Source: Kribbella sp. CA-293567 (lineage in GTDB: Bacteria; Actinomycetota; Actinomycetes; Propionibacteriales; Kribbellaceae). From it: DNA of 64,000 nt. Shown here piece by piece: positions 16,487 to 25,695 of the stretch. Numbering within the stretch: the stretch's first letter is position 1; every line of letters starts with the position of its first letter. Made by a program: the position numbers and the translations under genes. The notes under the pieces are model-generated. The model worked only from the letters and a program-made list of their open reading frames with translations. It searched no databases and was not told the DNA's origin. The stretch spans positions 5,518,001 to 5,582,000 of the forward strand of contig NZ_CP114065.1 of assembly GCF_027627575.1 (NCBI RefSeq), given 5' to 3'.

Positions 16487-16917
16487 CAGCAGCCCACCAG
16501 TTTCTCCAGCGCCGTCCGCTCGACCGGGGTGATCCGGCGCAGGCGGTTGGCGGCGAAATCGAACGGGACCAGCCGGGTGCGCGCTTCGACGTACGTCGTC
16601 CGCGTGCCGTCCGCGGCCAGGTCGAGGATCTCGTAGTCGACCAGGAAGGAGGCCGCCTTGATCTCGCTGATCCACAGCTCGATGTGCACCGGCTCGGGCC
16701 GGAAGACCAGCGGCCGCCGGTACTGCACCTCGTGCCGGGCGACCAGCAGACCGGTCTCCAGGTTGCCGGCGCCGAGCTCCTTGGCGGTCCGGAACAGGAA
16801 GTCGACGCGCGCGTCCTGCAGGTAGTCGACATAGCGTCCGTTGTTGACGTGGCCCAGGGCGTCCATGTCGCCCCAGCGGAGCGGGCACAGGTAGTCGTGC
16901 CGGTTGTGATGAGCCAC
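16486..16917 (-). CDS. Hotdog-fold acyl-CoA thioesterase (YbgC/4HBT type), first copy
   Basis: 143 aa from the GTG at 16917 (MAHHNRHDYLCPLRWGDMDALGHVNN). The catalytic motif is WGDMDALGHVNNGRYVDYLQDAR. It is homologous to the next gene, with the same size and motif order, so the pair looks like an old tandem duplication. The frame continues upstream without a stop, but that stretch is the antisense of the fabG-like and maoC genes and is not coding. Divergent from the FabG-like reductase. Confidence 0.85.
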   Translation of the reverse strand: MAHHNRHDYLCPLRWGDMDALGHVNNGRYVDYLQDARVDFLFRTAKELGAGNLETGLLVARHEVQYRRPLVFRPEPVHIELWISEIKAASFLVDYEILDLAADGTRTTYVEARTRLVPFDFAANRLRRITPVERTALEKLVGC

Positions 16918-17019
16918 ACGGCGATCATCGCATCCGGACCGCAGCGGCCGTGACCGAACGTGGGTAATGTCATCCCGAGACACCACGGACACGAAGAGAC
17001 ACACACAGGGAGCAGGCGG

Positions 17020-17778
17020 ATGAGCGAGCAGCAGCGCGTGGCGATCGTGACCGGGTCGGCCCGGGGAATCGGCGCCGCGGTGGCGCAGCGGCTCGCCGCC
17101 GACGGCAACGCCGTCGCCGTCCTGGACCTGGACGAGGCAGCCTGTGCGGGCACCGTCGACGCGATCACCGCGGCCGGTGGCAAGGCGATCGCGGTCGGCT
17201 GTGACGTGAGCAGGTCCGACCAGGTGGCCGCTGCGGTCGAGCGGGTGGTGGCCGAGCTGGGCGCGCCGACGATCCTGGTGAACAACGCCGGCGTACTGCG
17301 CGACAACCTGCTCTTCAAGATGTCCGAGGACGACTGGGACACCGTGATGTCGGTGCACCTGCGCGGCAGCTTCCTGATGTCGAAGGCCTGCCAGGCCCAC
17401 ATGGTCGAGGCCGGCTACGGGCGAATGGTCTTCCTGTCCTCCACTTCGGCCCTGGGCAACCGCGGTCAGGCCAACTACGCCGCCGCGAAGGCCGGCCTGC
17501 AGGGCCTGGCCAAGACCCTCGCCTTCGAGCTGGGCAAGTTCGGTGTCACCGCGAACGCGATCGCCCCGGGCTTCATCGAGACCGACATGACCGCGGCCAC
17601 CGCGGCCCGGGTCGGTGTCGACTTCGAGGAGTTCAAGAAGGCCACCGCCGCCACCATCCCGGTGAACCGCACCGGCAAGCCCGAGGACATCGCCGCCGCC
17701 GCGTCGTTCTTCTGCAGCGAGGAGTCCGGCTTCGTCTCCGGTCAGGTCCTGTACGTCGCCGGCGGACCCCGTAACTAG
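17020..17778 (+). CDS. FabG-like 3-oxoacyl-ACP/CoA reductase (SDR)
   Basis: 252 aa, ATG at 17020 behind CAGGGAG. The SDR features are VTGSARGIGAAV (NAD(P)-binding), NNAG, the Ser in FLSSTSA, and YAAAK (Tyr/Lys catalytic pair), ending with the ASFFCSEESGFVSGQVLYVAGG tail of FabG. It reduces 3-oxoacyl thioesters with NADPH. The MaoC hydratase gene follows after nine bases, so the two catalyse successive steps (reduction, dehydration/hydration) on a thioester. Confidence 0.88.
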   Translation: MSEQQRVAIVTGSARGIGAAVAQRLAADGNAVAVLDLDEAACAGTVDAITAAGGKAIAVGCDVSRSDQVAAAVERVVAELGAPTILVNNAGVLRDNLLFKMSEDDWDTVMSVHLRGSFLMSKACQAHMVEAGYGRMVFLSSTSALGNRGQANYAAAKAGLQGLAKTLAFELGKFGVTANAIAPGFIETDMTAATAARVGVDFEEFKKATAATIPVNRTGKPEDIAAAASFFCSEESGFVSGQVLYVAGGPRN

Positions 17779-17787
17779 GAGCTGGAC

Positions 17788-18240
17788 ATGCAGACCTTCA
17801 CCGGTGTGGACGAGGTCGTCGACGCGGTCGGCACCCAGCTGGGTGAGACCGCCTGGCTGGAGATCACCCAGGAGCAGGTGAACCAGTTCGCCGAGGCGAC
17901 CGGTGACCACCAGTGGATCCACGTCGACGTGGACCGCGCCGCCAAGGGCCCGTACGGCGGCACCATCGCGCACGGTTACCTGACGCTGAGCCTGATCGCC
18001 CACTTCGGCGAGCAACTGCTGTCGATCGAGGGCGTCACGGCGAAGCTGAACTACGGCGTCAACAAGGTCCGCTTCCCCAGTCCGGTCCCGGTCGGCAGCC
18101 GGATCCGTGCCAGTGCGTCGATCGCGGGCGCCCAGGAAACCCCGGCCGGCGTCCAGATCTCCCTGCAGTGGGTGATCGAGCTGGAAGGCTCCACCAAGCC
18201 TGCCTGCGTCGCCGAGACGGTCGTCCTGCTGGTTCGCTAG
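17788..18240 (+). CDS. MaoC-like enoyl thioester hydratase/dehydratase
   Basis: 150 aa. The hydratase-2 motif is complete: FAEATGDHQWIHVDVDRAAKGPYGGTIAHGYLTLS, with catalytic Asp and His. It belongs to the single-hotdog MaoC proteins that hydrate enoyl-CoA to (R)-3-hydroxyacyl-CoA or dehydrate the ACP form. GGAG lies upstream. Its TAG stop shares the tetramer CTAG with the stop of the convergent GNAT gene. Confidence 0.9.
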   Translation: MQTFTGVDEVVDAVGTQLGETAWLEITQEQVNQFAEATGDHQWIHVDVDRAAKGPYGGTIAHGYLTLSLIAHFGEQLLSIEGVTAKLNYGVNKVRFPSPVPVGSRIRASASIAGAQETPAGVQISLQWVIELEGSTKPACVAETVVLLVR

Positions 18241-19124
18241 AGCGGGCAGACCAGCACCGAGTGGGTCGCCGTCCGGCGGTAGCCCAGCCAGGTGTTGACC
18301 GCCAGCATCGGTTCGTTGCCGTCGTAGTTCGCCGTGAACGCACGGACCACCCCGGCCGCCGCGGCCCGGTGCAGCGCGGCGCACTTGACGAGTTTGGCCA
18401 GGCCGCGGCCTTGGTGGCCCGGCATCGTCGCGGTCATGGTCGACCAGATCTTCAGGGAGCTGCCGACCCCACGGGTGAAGGCGACGACCTGGCCGTCCTG
18501 CAGCGCCGCGACACCCAGGTCGAGCATCATGCCGGGTGCGTGCCAGACGTTGGCGAGCCAGTCGTCGTACGGGCGGCCGCTGATCCTCGCGTCCCCAGGT
18601 TTGATGCGCTGGGCAACTTCATCGGCCAGGTAGGCGAGCTGCGGATCGACCTCGGTCAGCGGCGCCAGCCGCACCCCGTCCGGTACGGCGGGAAGCTCCG
18701 GCGCCAGCCGCGGTTCGATCCCCGCGTAGTGCACCTGTCTGGTCTGCCGGTAGCCCCAGCGAGAAGCCCACTCCCGCGACGCGGGCTCCGCGAAGACGCG
18801 GACGCTCAGGGCGCCGGCCGCCTTCAGCCGCGCATGGGACCGCTCCACCAGTTCGGTCCCGACACCACGGCTGCGGTACTGCGGATGCACGATCACCCGG
18901 AGTTCGCCGCTGGGCGGATCGGAGCCGGCGGTGAGCTGGGACGAGCTCCAGCCGGCCAGCCGGCCGTCCTCGATCGCGGCGATCGAGGTGCGGGTGGTGG
19001 AGCCGGCGTGCCGGGCGAGGCCGGCCCGCAGGATCTCCGTGGTGGTCACCGACCACGGTTCGACCAGTTCGAAGAGTGCCACCACGCCGTCGGCGTCGTC
19101 GGCTCGGGCAGGTCTGATCTCCAT
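18237..19124 (-). CDS. Tandem-GNAT N-acetyltransferase, copy A
   Basis: 295 aa with two GNAT folds in series. The first has the acetyl-CoA loop in VIVHPQYRSRGVGTELVERSHA (motif R-x-x-G-x-G); the second has MTATMPGHQGRGLAKLVKCAAL and ends with ANYDGNEPMLAVNTWLGYRRT. This resembles MshD-like (mycothiol synthase-like) double GNAT proteins, but the acceptor is unknown. It is about 40% like the neighbouring copy B by eye, pointing to duplication. Confidence 0.8.
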   Translation of the reverse strand: MEIRPARADDADGVVALFELVEPWSVTTTEILRAGLARHAGSTTRTSIAAIEDGRLAGWSSSQLTAGSDPPSGELRVIVHPQYRSRGVGTELVERSHARLKAAGALSVRVFAEPASREWASRWGYRQTRQVHYAGIEPRLAPELPAVPDGVRLAPLTEVDPQLAYLADEVAQRIKPGDARISGRPYDDWLANVWHAPGMMLDLGVAALQDGQVVAFTRGVGSSLKIWSTMTATMPGHQGRGLAKLVKCAALHRAAAAGVVRAFTANYDGNEPMLAVNTWLGYRRTATHSVLVCPL

Positions 19125-19190
19125 CTCGAGGTTCCTTCCGCGAAGTTCTCCGGAACATACCCACGGTCAGCACCGAACTGGTCTGGACAC

Positions 19191-19205
19191 CTGTAAACGT
19201 TACAG
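19191..19205. promoter_or_regulatory. Palindrome between the two GNAT genes
   Basis: CTGTAAACGTTACAG has 6-bp arms around ACG. It lies four bases past the stop of copy B and 67 bases before the start of copy A on the minus strand, so it could be a weak terminator or an operator for copy A. It is AT-rich against its surroundings. Confidence 0.35.
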
Positions 19206-19208
19206 AGA

Positions 19209-20099
19209 TCAAAGGTTCAACAGCAGGCTCGTCTGGGTCTCGATCCGGCGGTAGCCGAGCCAGTCGTTGATCGCCAGCATCGGCCGGTTCGCGTCGTCGT
19301 TGGAGGTGAACGCGCCGGTGATGCCGGCCTCCGCGCACCGGCGCAGGGCGACCGACTTGACCAGCTTCGCCAGGCCCTGCCCTCGGTACTGCGGAACTGT
19401 TCCGGTCATTCCCGACCAGGCCCGGTCACCATCCCGCTCGATCGCCGCGAAGCTCGCCACCACGTCACCGGCCATCGCCGCGATGCTCAGCGACCGGTCC
19501 GATCCGGGCGACTCCCAGACCTCGGCGAGCCAGTCGTCGTAGCTCACCGCGTCCAGCGGTGAGTCCCCCGGCTCGTCGAGCGACGCGGTCGTGTCAGCGA
19601 GGTAAACCTGCCGCGGTTCCAGCCTGTCGAGAGTGACGATCCGGATTCCCTCCGGTGTGACCGGCTGCTCGGGCAGCACTCGCGGATCGACCCCTGAATA
19701 ATGCAGCTCACGCGAAGGCACATAGCCGAGCTCGGTGCCGAACAGCAGGCCGTCCGGTGTCGCGAAGCTCCGCACCCGGCTGGCTCCGATCGCCCGTAGA
19801 TGTTCGTGCAACTGCTCGGCCAGGGCACTGGCGATCCCCTGCCGCCGATGGCTGGGCCGCACAGAGATCGAGAGCCCGCTCTGACCGGCCGCACTGGTCC
19901 AGACGTTCAGCCCGGCCGATCCCCAGCCGACGAGCTGATCACCGTCCTCCGCGACCAGGGCCAGGAACCGCTCGCCCGGTGCGTGCACCGTGATCAGGTG
20001 CCGCGCGGCGGCCGGCGACACCACGGAGTACGAGTAGATCTCCCGCCGCAACCGCGAAACCGCCTCGGCGTCGTCCGGCGTCGCCCTCCTGATCCGCAT
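19209..20099 (-). CDS. Tandem-GNAT N-acetyltransferase, copy B
   Basis: 296 aa, paralogous to the next minus-strand gene along its whole length. It shows the first acetyl-CoA site SVRPSHRRQGIASALAEQLHEH and the second site MTGTVPQYRGQGLAKLVKSVAL, then FTSNDDANRPMLAINDWLGYRRIET. Begins MRIRRATPDDAEAVSRLR, the usual GNAT opening. Substrate unknown. The 85-base gap to copy A contains a palindrome. Confidence 0.8.
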   Translation of the reverse strand: MRIRRATPDDAEAVSRLRREIYSYSVVSPAAARHLITVHAPGERFLALVAEDGDQLVGWGSAGLNVWTSAAGQSGLSISVRPSHRRQGIASALAEQLHEHLRAIGASRVRSFATPDGLLFGTELGYVPSRELHYSGVDPRVLPEQPVTPEGIRIVTLDRLEPRQVYLADTTASLDEPGDSPLDAVSYDDWLAEVWESPGSDRSLSIAAMAGDVVASFAAIERDGDRAWSGMTGTVPQYRGQGLAKLVKSVALRRCAEAGITGAFTSNDDANRPMLAINDWLGYRRIETQTSLLLNL

Positions 20100-20220
20100 G
20101 CCCGCGACCCTAGCGACGACACCTCTCGGCGGCCACGCAATTAGCAGTTGGAACGCGATCGCAACAGCTGTGCGACGGCTGTGATTCTGTCCGGAGCGAG
20201 GTGGGCATTAGGGTTGCCCG

Positions 20221-21120
20221 GTGCCCGTTATCGCGACCACGTCGTTGACCAAGCGATACCCGCGTGTGACGGCCCTGGACGAGCTGACTGTCGAGGTGGG
20301 GTCCGGCGTGACCGGACTGGTCGGAGCCAACGGTGCCGGCAAGTCGACCCTGCTGAAGATTCTGCTCGGACTGATCGCCCCGACCGCCGGAAGCGCCATC
20401 GTGCTGGGACACGACGTGGTCACCGGCGGCGAGGCGGTCCGTGCTCTCGTCGGCTACATGCCCGAGCACGACTGCCTGCCGCCCGACGTCTCGGCGACGG
20501 AGTTCGCCGTGCATCTCGCGCAGATGTCGGGGCTGCCCGCGACGGCCGCCAGGGAGCGAGCGGCCGACGTACTGCGGCATGTCGGCCTGGACGAGGCGCG
20601 CTACCGCCCGATGGGCGGCTACTCGACCGGTATGAAGCAGCGCGTGAAGCTCGCGCAGGCGCTGGTGCACGATCCTCAGCTCGTGCTGCTGGACGAGCCG
20701 ACCAACGGCCTCGACCCGGCCGGGCGGGACGAGATGCTGACACTGGTCCGCCGGATCGGGACCGAGTTCGGCATCCCCGTGCTGATCACTTCGCACCTGC
20801 TCGGCGAGCTCGAGCACGTCTGCGACCACATCATCGTGCTGGACGGTGGCCGGCTGCTGCGGTCGGAGTCCAAGGCCGCGCTGACCGGCGAGACCGGCGT
20901 ACTGGCGGTCGAGGTACGCGATCTCAGCGGGCGTGACCGGCTGGGTGCCGCGCTGGAGCGGGCCGGTGCGCGAGCGCGGGCCGAGGGCCCGTTGGTGCTG
21001 GTGGAGATCACCGGCGAGGAGACGTACGACCTGGTCCGCGACGCGGTCGCCGACCTCGGCCTGGGGCTGGTCCGGGTCGAACAGCACCGGCACCGTCTGG
21101 AAGAGGTCTTCAGTGTCTGA
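20221..21120 (+). CDS. ABC transporter ATPase 1 (drug/lipid export type)
   Basis: 299 aa, GTG start. Walker A GANGAGKST, signature YSTGMKQRVKLAQALVHDP, Walker B LVLLDEPTNGLDP and the switch His in ITSHLLGE are all intact. The CcmA/NatA-type ATPase with a C-terminal extension drives the permease that follows. The permease start lies 8 bases inside this gene, indicating tight translational coupling. First of four genes in one module. Confidence 0.92.
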   Translation: MPVIATTSLTKRYPRVTALDELTVEVGSGVTGLVGANGAGKSTLLKILLGLIAPTAGSAIVLGHDVVTGGEAVRALVGYMPEHDCLPPDVSATEFAVHLAQMSGLPATAARERAADVLRHVGLDEARYRPMGGYSTGMKQRVKLAQALVHDPQLVLLDEPTNGLDPAGRDEMLTLVRRIGTEFGIPVLITSHLLGELEHVCDHIIVLDGGRLLRSESKAALTGETGVLAVEVRDLSGRDRLGAALERAGARARAEGPLVLVEITGEETYDLVRDAVADLGLGLVRVEQHRHRLEEVFSV

Positions 21121-22033
21121 CCAGCTCGAGCCCCCGCAGCCGCCGCCGGGAGCACCGCAGCGGGCCGGCGTCATCCACGACATCGGCTACCGGCACTACG
21201 ACGGACCGCGCCTCGGCCGGTTCGCGATCTGGCAGGCGCTGGTGGTGTCGAGCCTGCGGCACGCCTACGGGCTCGGCCGGTCCGGCAAGTCCAAGGTGAT
21301 GCCGATCCTGCTGCTCGCGGTGATGGTGGTGCCGGTGGCGATCATCGTCGGCATCGAGACCGCGATGAAGCTCGAGGAGCCGCCGCTGACCCCGGTGCAG
21401 TACATCTCCTTCCTGCAGGCCGTCATCGCGCTCTACCTGGCGTCCCAGTCACCGCAACTGTTCTCGCGGGACCTGCGCTACCGCTCGATCGTGCTCTACC
21501 TGGCCCGGCCGCTGCGGCGCACGGACTACGCGCTGGCCAAGCTCACCGCGCTCGTGCTGGCGCTGATGATCCTGATCGGCCTGCCGCTGGTGATCCTGTA
21601 CGCCGGGGCCCTGCTGGCCAAGTTCGACTTCACCGACATGACGAAGGAGTTCCTCGGCGGCATCGTCGCGGCCCTGCTGCTCTCGATCCTGCTGGCCGCG
21701 ATCGGCGGCCTGATCTCCGCCGCGACCCCGCGGCGCGGTTTCGCCGTCGCCGCGATCATCGCCGTCCTGATCGTCTCCTTCACCGCCGTCGTCACCACGA
21801 CCGCCATCCTCAGCCCCGACCCCGAGCAGCCGGTCACCACCGCGGCCCGCTACGCCAACCTGGGCTCGCCGTTCACCCTGGTCGACGTGCTGCAGACCTT
21901 CATCCTGCGCGGTGGCACCGGCTTCCAGCCGACCACCGCGCAGGGCCTGGTCTTCGCCGCCGTGTACGTCGCGCTGGTCGCGGCCTGCGTCTGGGGCGTC
22001 AACACGCGCTATGCGAAGGTGGCCCGCGGATGA
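21113..22033 (+). CDS. ABC transporter permease 1
   Basis: 306 aa from the GTG at 21113. A cytoplasmic N-terminus with HDIGYRHYDGPRLGR is followed by six predicted helices, as in ABC-2 type permeases. The motif DIGYRxYDGPRLGR recurs in actinobacterial ABC-2 permeases of unknown substrate. Overlaps the ATPase before it by 8 bases and the ATPase after it by 4 (ATGA). Confidence 0.85.
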   Translation: MSDQLEPPQPPPGAPQRAGVIHDIGYRHYDGPRLGRFAIWQALVVSSLRHAYGLGRSGKSKVMPILLLAVMVVPVAIIVGIETAMKLEEPPLTPVQYISFLQAVIALYLASQSPQLFSRDLRYRSIVLYLARPLRRTDYALAKLTALVLALMILIGLPLVILYAGALLAKFDFTDMTKEFLGGIVAALLLSILLAAIGGLISAATPRRGFAVAAIIAVLIVSFTAVVTTTAILSPDPEQPVTTAARYANLGSPFTLVDVLQTFILRGGTGFQPTTAQGLVFAAVYVALVAACVWGVNTRYAKVARG

Positions 22034-22944
22034 GCGTGATCCGGATCGAGAAGGTCTCCCGCTGGTACGGCAACGTGGTCGCGGTCAACGACGTGACGAT
22101 GACGATCGGCCCCGGCGTCACCGGACTGCTCGGCCCGAACGGCGCCGGCAAGTCGACGCTGATCACGATGATGGCCGGCTTCCTCCCCCCGTCGACGGGC
22201 GCCGTGACGCTGGACGGCGTACCGGTCTGGCGCAACGAGGGCTCCTACCGGCACATCGGGCTGGTGCCCGAGACCGAGGCCGTCTACGACACGTTGACCG
22301 GTTCGGCCTTCGTGCTGGCGAACGCCGAGTTGCAGGGTCTGGCCGATCCTGGTGCCGCGACGGGCCGGGCGATCGCCACGGTGGCGATGGAGGACGCGGC
22401 GGGGCGCCGCATCTCGACGTACTCGAAGGGGATGAAGCAGCGGATCAAGATGGCGGCGGCGCTCGTGCACGAGCCGTCGGTGCTGCTGCTCGACGAGCCC
22501 TTCAACGGAATGGATCCGCGCCAGCGGCTGCACTTGATGGAACTGCTGCGCCAGATGGGCGCGGCCGGCCGGACCGTGCTGTTCAGCTCGCACATCCTGG
22601 AGGAGGTGCAGCAGGTCGCGACCCACATCGAGGTGGTCGTCTCCGGGCGGCACGCGGCCTCGGGTGACTACCGCGCGATCCGCACGCTGATGACCGACCG
22701 GCCGGTGCTCTACCGGCTGCGCTCCTCCGACGACCGCCGGCTGGCGTCCGCCCTGATCGGCGATCCCTGTACGTCGGGCGCCGATCTGGACGGCGGTTCG
22801 CTGCAGGTGCAGGTGGTCGACTTCGAGCGGTTCAGCCGGATCGTGCCGTCACTGGCGCGGGACCTCGGCATCCGGCTGCTCGAGGTCGCCCCGACCGACG
22901 AGTCGCTCGAGAGCGTCTTCTCCTACCTCGTCGGAAGGCGCTGA
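22030..22944 (+). CDS. ABC transporter ATPase 2
   Basis: 304 aa. Walker A GPNGAGKST, signature YSKGMKQRIKMAAALVHEP, Walker B VLLLDEPFNGMDP and His in FSSHILEE. Sequence-related to ATPase 1, so the module arose by duplication of an ATPase-permease pair or assembles two heteromeric exporters. The C-terminal domain (about 215-304) is typical of ABC-2 exporters. Confidence 0.92.
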   Translation: MSVIRIEKVSRWYGNVVAVNDVTMTIGPGVTGLLGPNGAGKSTLITMMAGFLPPSTGAVTLDGVPVWRNEGSYRHIGLVPETEAVYDTLTGSAFVLANAELQGLADPGAATGRAIATVAMEDAAGRRISTYSKGMKQRIKMAAALVHEPSVLLLDEPFNGMDPRQRLHLMELLRQMGAAGRTVLFSSHILEEVQQVATHIEVVVSGRHAASGDYRAIRTLMTDRPVLYRLRSSDDRRLASALIGDPCTSGADLDGGSLQVQVVDFERFSRIVPSLARDLGIRLLEVAPTDESLESVFSYLVGRR

Positions 22945-22946
22945 CG

Positions 22947-23663
22947 ATGAACGCCACGATTGCCCGGCTGACGATGGCCACCCTGTTCGGCCACCGGCGC
23001 GGCCTGCTGCTCTTCATCCTGCCCGGCGTCCTGCTGGCCCTGTGCGTGCTGCTGGCGCTGACGGTCGACGACACCGCCGACTTCAGTACGGCGCTGCTGC
23101 AGATGTTCGGCCTCGCGGTGATCGTGCCGCTCGTCTCGCTGATCGCGGCGACCGGCGCGCTGTCGTCGGAGATCGACGACGGCTCGATCGTCTACCTGCT
23201 GAGCAAGCCGATCAAACGCTCCACCATCATCCTGACCAAGGCCCTGGTCGCGATCGGGGTGATCCTCGTGCTCGGCGCGCTGCCGATGGTGGTGGCCGGC
23301 CTGATCCTGGACGTGCGCGAGCCGGGCACGGCCGTTGCCTTCGGCATCGGTTCGCTGGTGGCCGGGATCGCCTACACCGGCATCTTCATCGCCCTGTCGG
23401 TGATCTCGGGCAACGCCGTCACCATCGGCCTGATCTACGCGCTGCTGTGGGAGGGCGTGATGGGCCAGTACGTCGACGGCGCGAAGACCCTCAGCGTGCA
23501 GCAGTGGTCGCTCGCCGTCATCCAGAAGCTGACCGACCCGGGCACCGTCGAGTCCGCGGTCAAGTTCCCGATCGCCACGATCCTGCTGGCCGCCGTCATG
23601 GTGGCGGGCCTCGGCCTCGCCGTCGCCCGCCTCCGCTCGCTGATCCTCTCCACCGCCGAGTAG
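22947..23663 (+). CDS. ABC transporter permease 2
   Basis: 238 aa, two bases after ATPase 2. Six hydrophobic helices in the ABC-2 pattern, with the cytoplasmic IDDGSIVYLLSKPIKRSTIILTK coupling segment after the second helix. Shorter than permease 1 because it lacks the N-terminal cytoplasmic part. Completes the four-gene export module; the substrate cannot be inferred. Confidence 0.85.
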   Translation: MNATIARLTMATLFGHRRGLLLFILPGVLLALCVLLALTVDDTADFSTALLQMFGLAVIVPLVSLIAATGALSSEIDDGSIVYLLSKPIKRSTIILTKALVAIGVILVLGALPMVVAGLILDVREPGTAVAFGIGSLVAGIAYTGIFIALSVISGNAVTIGLIYALLWEGVMGQYVDGAKTLSVQQWSLAVIQKLTDPGTVESAVKFPIATILLAAVMVAGLGLAVARLRSLILSTAE

Positions 23664-23688
23664 CCCTCACCCGGCGAGCGCCGTCGGC

Positions 23689-24444
23689 TCAGCCGACGAT
23701 GCCGCCGTTGAGGGTGAGGCCACCGTCGATGGTGATGGTCTGGCCGGTGATCCAGGAGGCTTCGTCGGACAAAAGGAACCAGACCAGCGAGGCGACGTCC
23801 TCGGGAGTGCCCAGACGCTTCATCGGGTACGCCGCCGCGACCTTGTCCTCGCGGCCCTCGTACAGCGCCCCGGCGAACTTGGTCTTCACCACCGCGGGTG
23901 CGACCGCGTTGACCCGGATCGCCGGAGCCAGCTCCACTGCCAGCTCGGCCGTCACGCGGGACAGCATCGCCTTGGTGGCGCCGTACCAGCCGATGCCAGG
24001 GGACGGCGACAGGCCGGCCACCGACGACAGGTTGACCACGGCACCGCCGTGGGTGCGCATCCAGGCGTCGCTGCAGGCCTTGACCCAGGCGATGGTCGCC
24101 AGCACGTTGGTGTCGACCATCTTGGCCGCCACCGCACTGTCGACGTCCAGCAGCGAACCGTAGATCGGGTTGATGCCGGTGTTGTTCACCAGCAGGTCCA
24201 CCGACCCGTACGTCGCCACTGCCGCCGCCACCACGCTCGCGCGGTGCGCCGGGTCGGCGGCGTTGCCCGCGACAGCCATGGCGTTGTCCCGGCCGCCCAG
24301 TCCGGCGATCGCCTCGTCCAGCGCGTCCTGCTTGCGGCCGGTGATGATCACGTGCGCGCCGTCGGCCACCAGCCGCTTGGCGATCGCCAGACCGATGCCC
24401 CGTGAGGCACCCGTGACGATCGCCGTCTTGTCCTTGAGGCTCAT
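23689..24444 (-). CDS. SDR-family dehydrogenase of the beta-oxidation-like operon
   Basis: 251 aa from the ATG at 24444 ([18 protein letters not shown]). NAD(P) motif [12 protein letters not shown], Ser in NLSSVAG and YGATK are present; the protein ends [14 protein letters not shown]. Its start overlaps the thiolase stop by one base. As the third gene after acyl-CoA dehydrogenase and thiolase it may act as the 3-hydroxyacyl-CoA dehydrogenase of the pathway, although the family alone does not prove that. Confidence 0.85.
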   Translation of the reverse strand: MSLKDKTAIVTGASRGIGLAIAKRLVADGAHVIITGRKQDALDEAIAGLGGRDNAMAVAGNAADPAHRASVVAAAVATYGSVDLLVNNTGINPIYGSLLDVDSAVAAKMVDTNVLATIAWVKACSDAWMRTHGGAVVNLSSVAGLSPSPGIGWYGATKAMLSRVTAELAVELAPAIRVNAVAPAVVKTKFAGALYEGREDKVAAAYPMKRLGTPEDVASLVWFLLSDEASWITGQTITIDGGLTLNGGIVG

Positions 24445-25664
24445 CAGCTCAGGCGCTCCAGGATCACGGCCATGCCCTGGCCACCGCCGACGCACATCGT
24501 CTCGAGACCGAACTGCTTGTCCTCGAACTGCAGACCGTTGACCAGCGTGGTCATGATCCGCGCGCCGGTCGAGCCGAACGGGTGGCCGAGCGCGATCGCG
24601 CCACCGTGCACGTTCAGCCGGTCCTCCTCGATCCCGAGCTCGCGGGCCGACCCGATCACCTGGACCGCGAACGCCTCGTTGATCTCGACCAGGTCGATGT
24701 CACCGATGCTCATCCCGGCCCGGGCCAGTGCCTGCTTGGTCGCCTCGACCGGACCGAGGCCCATGATCTCGGGCGACAGACCGCTCACGCCGGTGGAGAC
24801 GATCCGGGCCAGCGGGGTCAGGCCGAGCTCGCGCGCCTTGGTGTCGCTCATGATCACCACGGCCGCGGCGCCGTCGTTCAGCGGGCAGCAGTTGCCGGCC
24901 GTGACGGTGCCGTCGGGACGGAAGACGGGCTTCAGCTGGCTGACCTTGTCGAGCGTCGTACCGGCTCGCGGGCCGTCGTCGGTGCTGACGACCGTGCCGT
25001 CCGGCAACGTCACCGGGGTGATCTCCCGCTCGAAGAAGCCGTTGTCGATCGCCTTCTCGGCCAGGTTCTGCGACCGGACGCCGAACGCGTCCTGGTCGGC
25101 GCGGGAGATGCCCCTGAGGGTGGCGACGTTCTCGGCGGTCTGGCCCATCGAGATGTAGACGTCGGGGATCAGTCCGTCGGCACGCGGGTCGTGCCAGACG
25201 TCGTTGGTCTCGGCGTACTTCTCGGTCCGCTGCACCGCGTCGGCGAAGGCGGGGTTGAACGAGCTCGGGTCGCCGACGCCGGCGGAGCCGAAGTTCTTGT
25301 ACCGCGAGACGCACTCGACGCCGGCGCTGACGAAGATGTCACCCTCGCCGGACTTGATCGCGTGGTAGGCCATCCGGGCGGTCTGGGTGGACGACGCGCA
25401 GAACCGGTTGACCGTCGTCGCCGGGGTGCCGTCCCAGCCCAGCTGGACGGCGACCCGGCGGGCCATGTTGCCGCCGTGCTCGTCGTGCGGCTCGGCGCAG
25501 CCGAGCATCAGGTCCTCGATCTGGTCCCCGGTCAGGCCGGCCTGGTCGATCGCGGCCTTGATCACCTGGACGGCCAGGTCGTCCGGCCGGATGTCCTTCA
25601 GCGAACCCTTGTGCGCCCGGCCGATCGGCGACCGCGCGGTGGAGACGATGACTGCTTCAGGCAT
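24444..25664 (-). CDS. Acetyl-CoA C-acetyltransferase (thiolase)
   Basis: 406 aa. Nucleophile Cys89 in [31 protein letters not shown] and the second Cys in CVGGGQGMA are all as expected for degradative thiolases. It cleaves 3-ketoacyl-CoA with CoA to acetyl-CoA and a shortened acyl-CoA. Lies 31 bases after the acyl-CoA dehydrogenase gene, with AAAGGA before the ATG. Confidence 0.93.
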   Translation of the reverse strand: MPEAVIVSTARSPIGRAHKGSLKDIRPDDLAVQVIKAAIDQAGLTGDQIEDLMLGCAEPHDEHGGNMARRVAVQLGWDGTPATTVNRFCASSTQTARMAYHAIKSGEGDIFVSAGVECVSRYKNFGSAGVGDPSSFNPAFADAVQRTEKYAETNDVWHDPRADGLIPDVYISMGQTAENVATLRGISRADQDAFGVRSQNLAEKAIDNGFFEREITPVTLPDGTVVSTDDGPRAGTTLDKVSQLKPVFRPDGTVTAGNCCPLNDGAAAVVIMSDTKARELGLTPLARIVSTGVSGLSPEIMGLGPVEATKQALARAGMSIGDIDLVEINEAFAVQVIGSARELGIEEDRLNVHGGAIALGHPFGSTGARIMTTLVNGLQFEDKQFGLETMCVGGGQGMAVILERLS

Positions 25665-25695
25665 TGCTGCCCATCCTTTCAGAGGCTGGAGCCTT

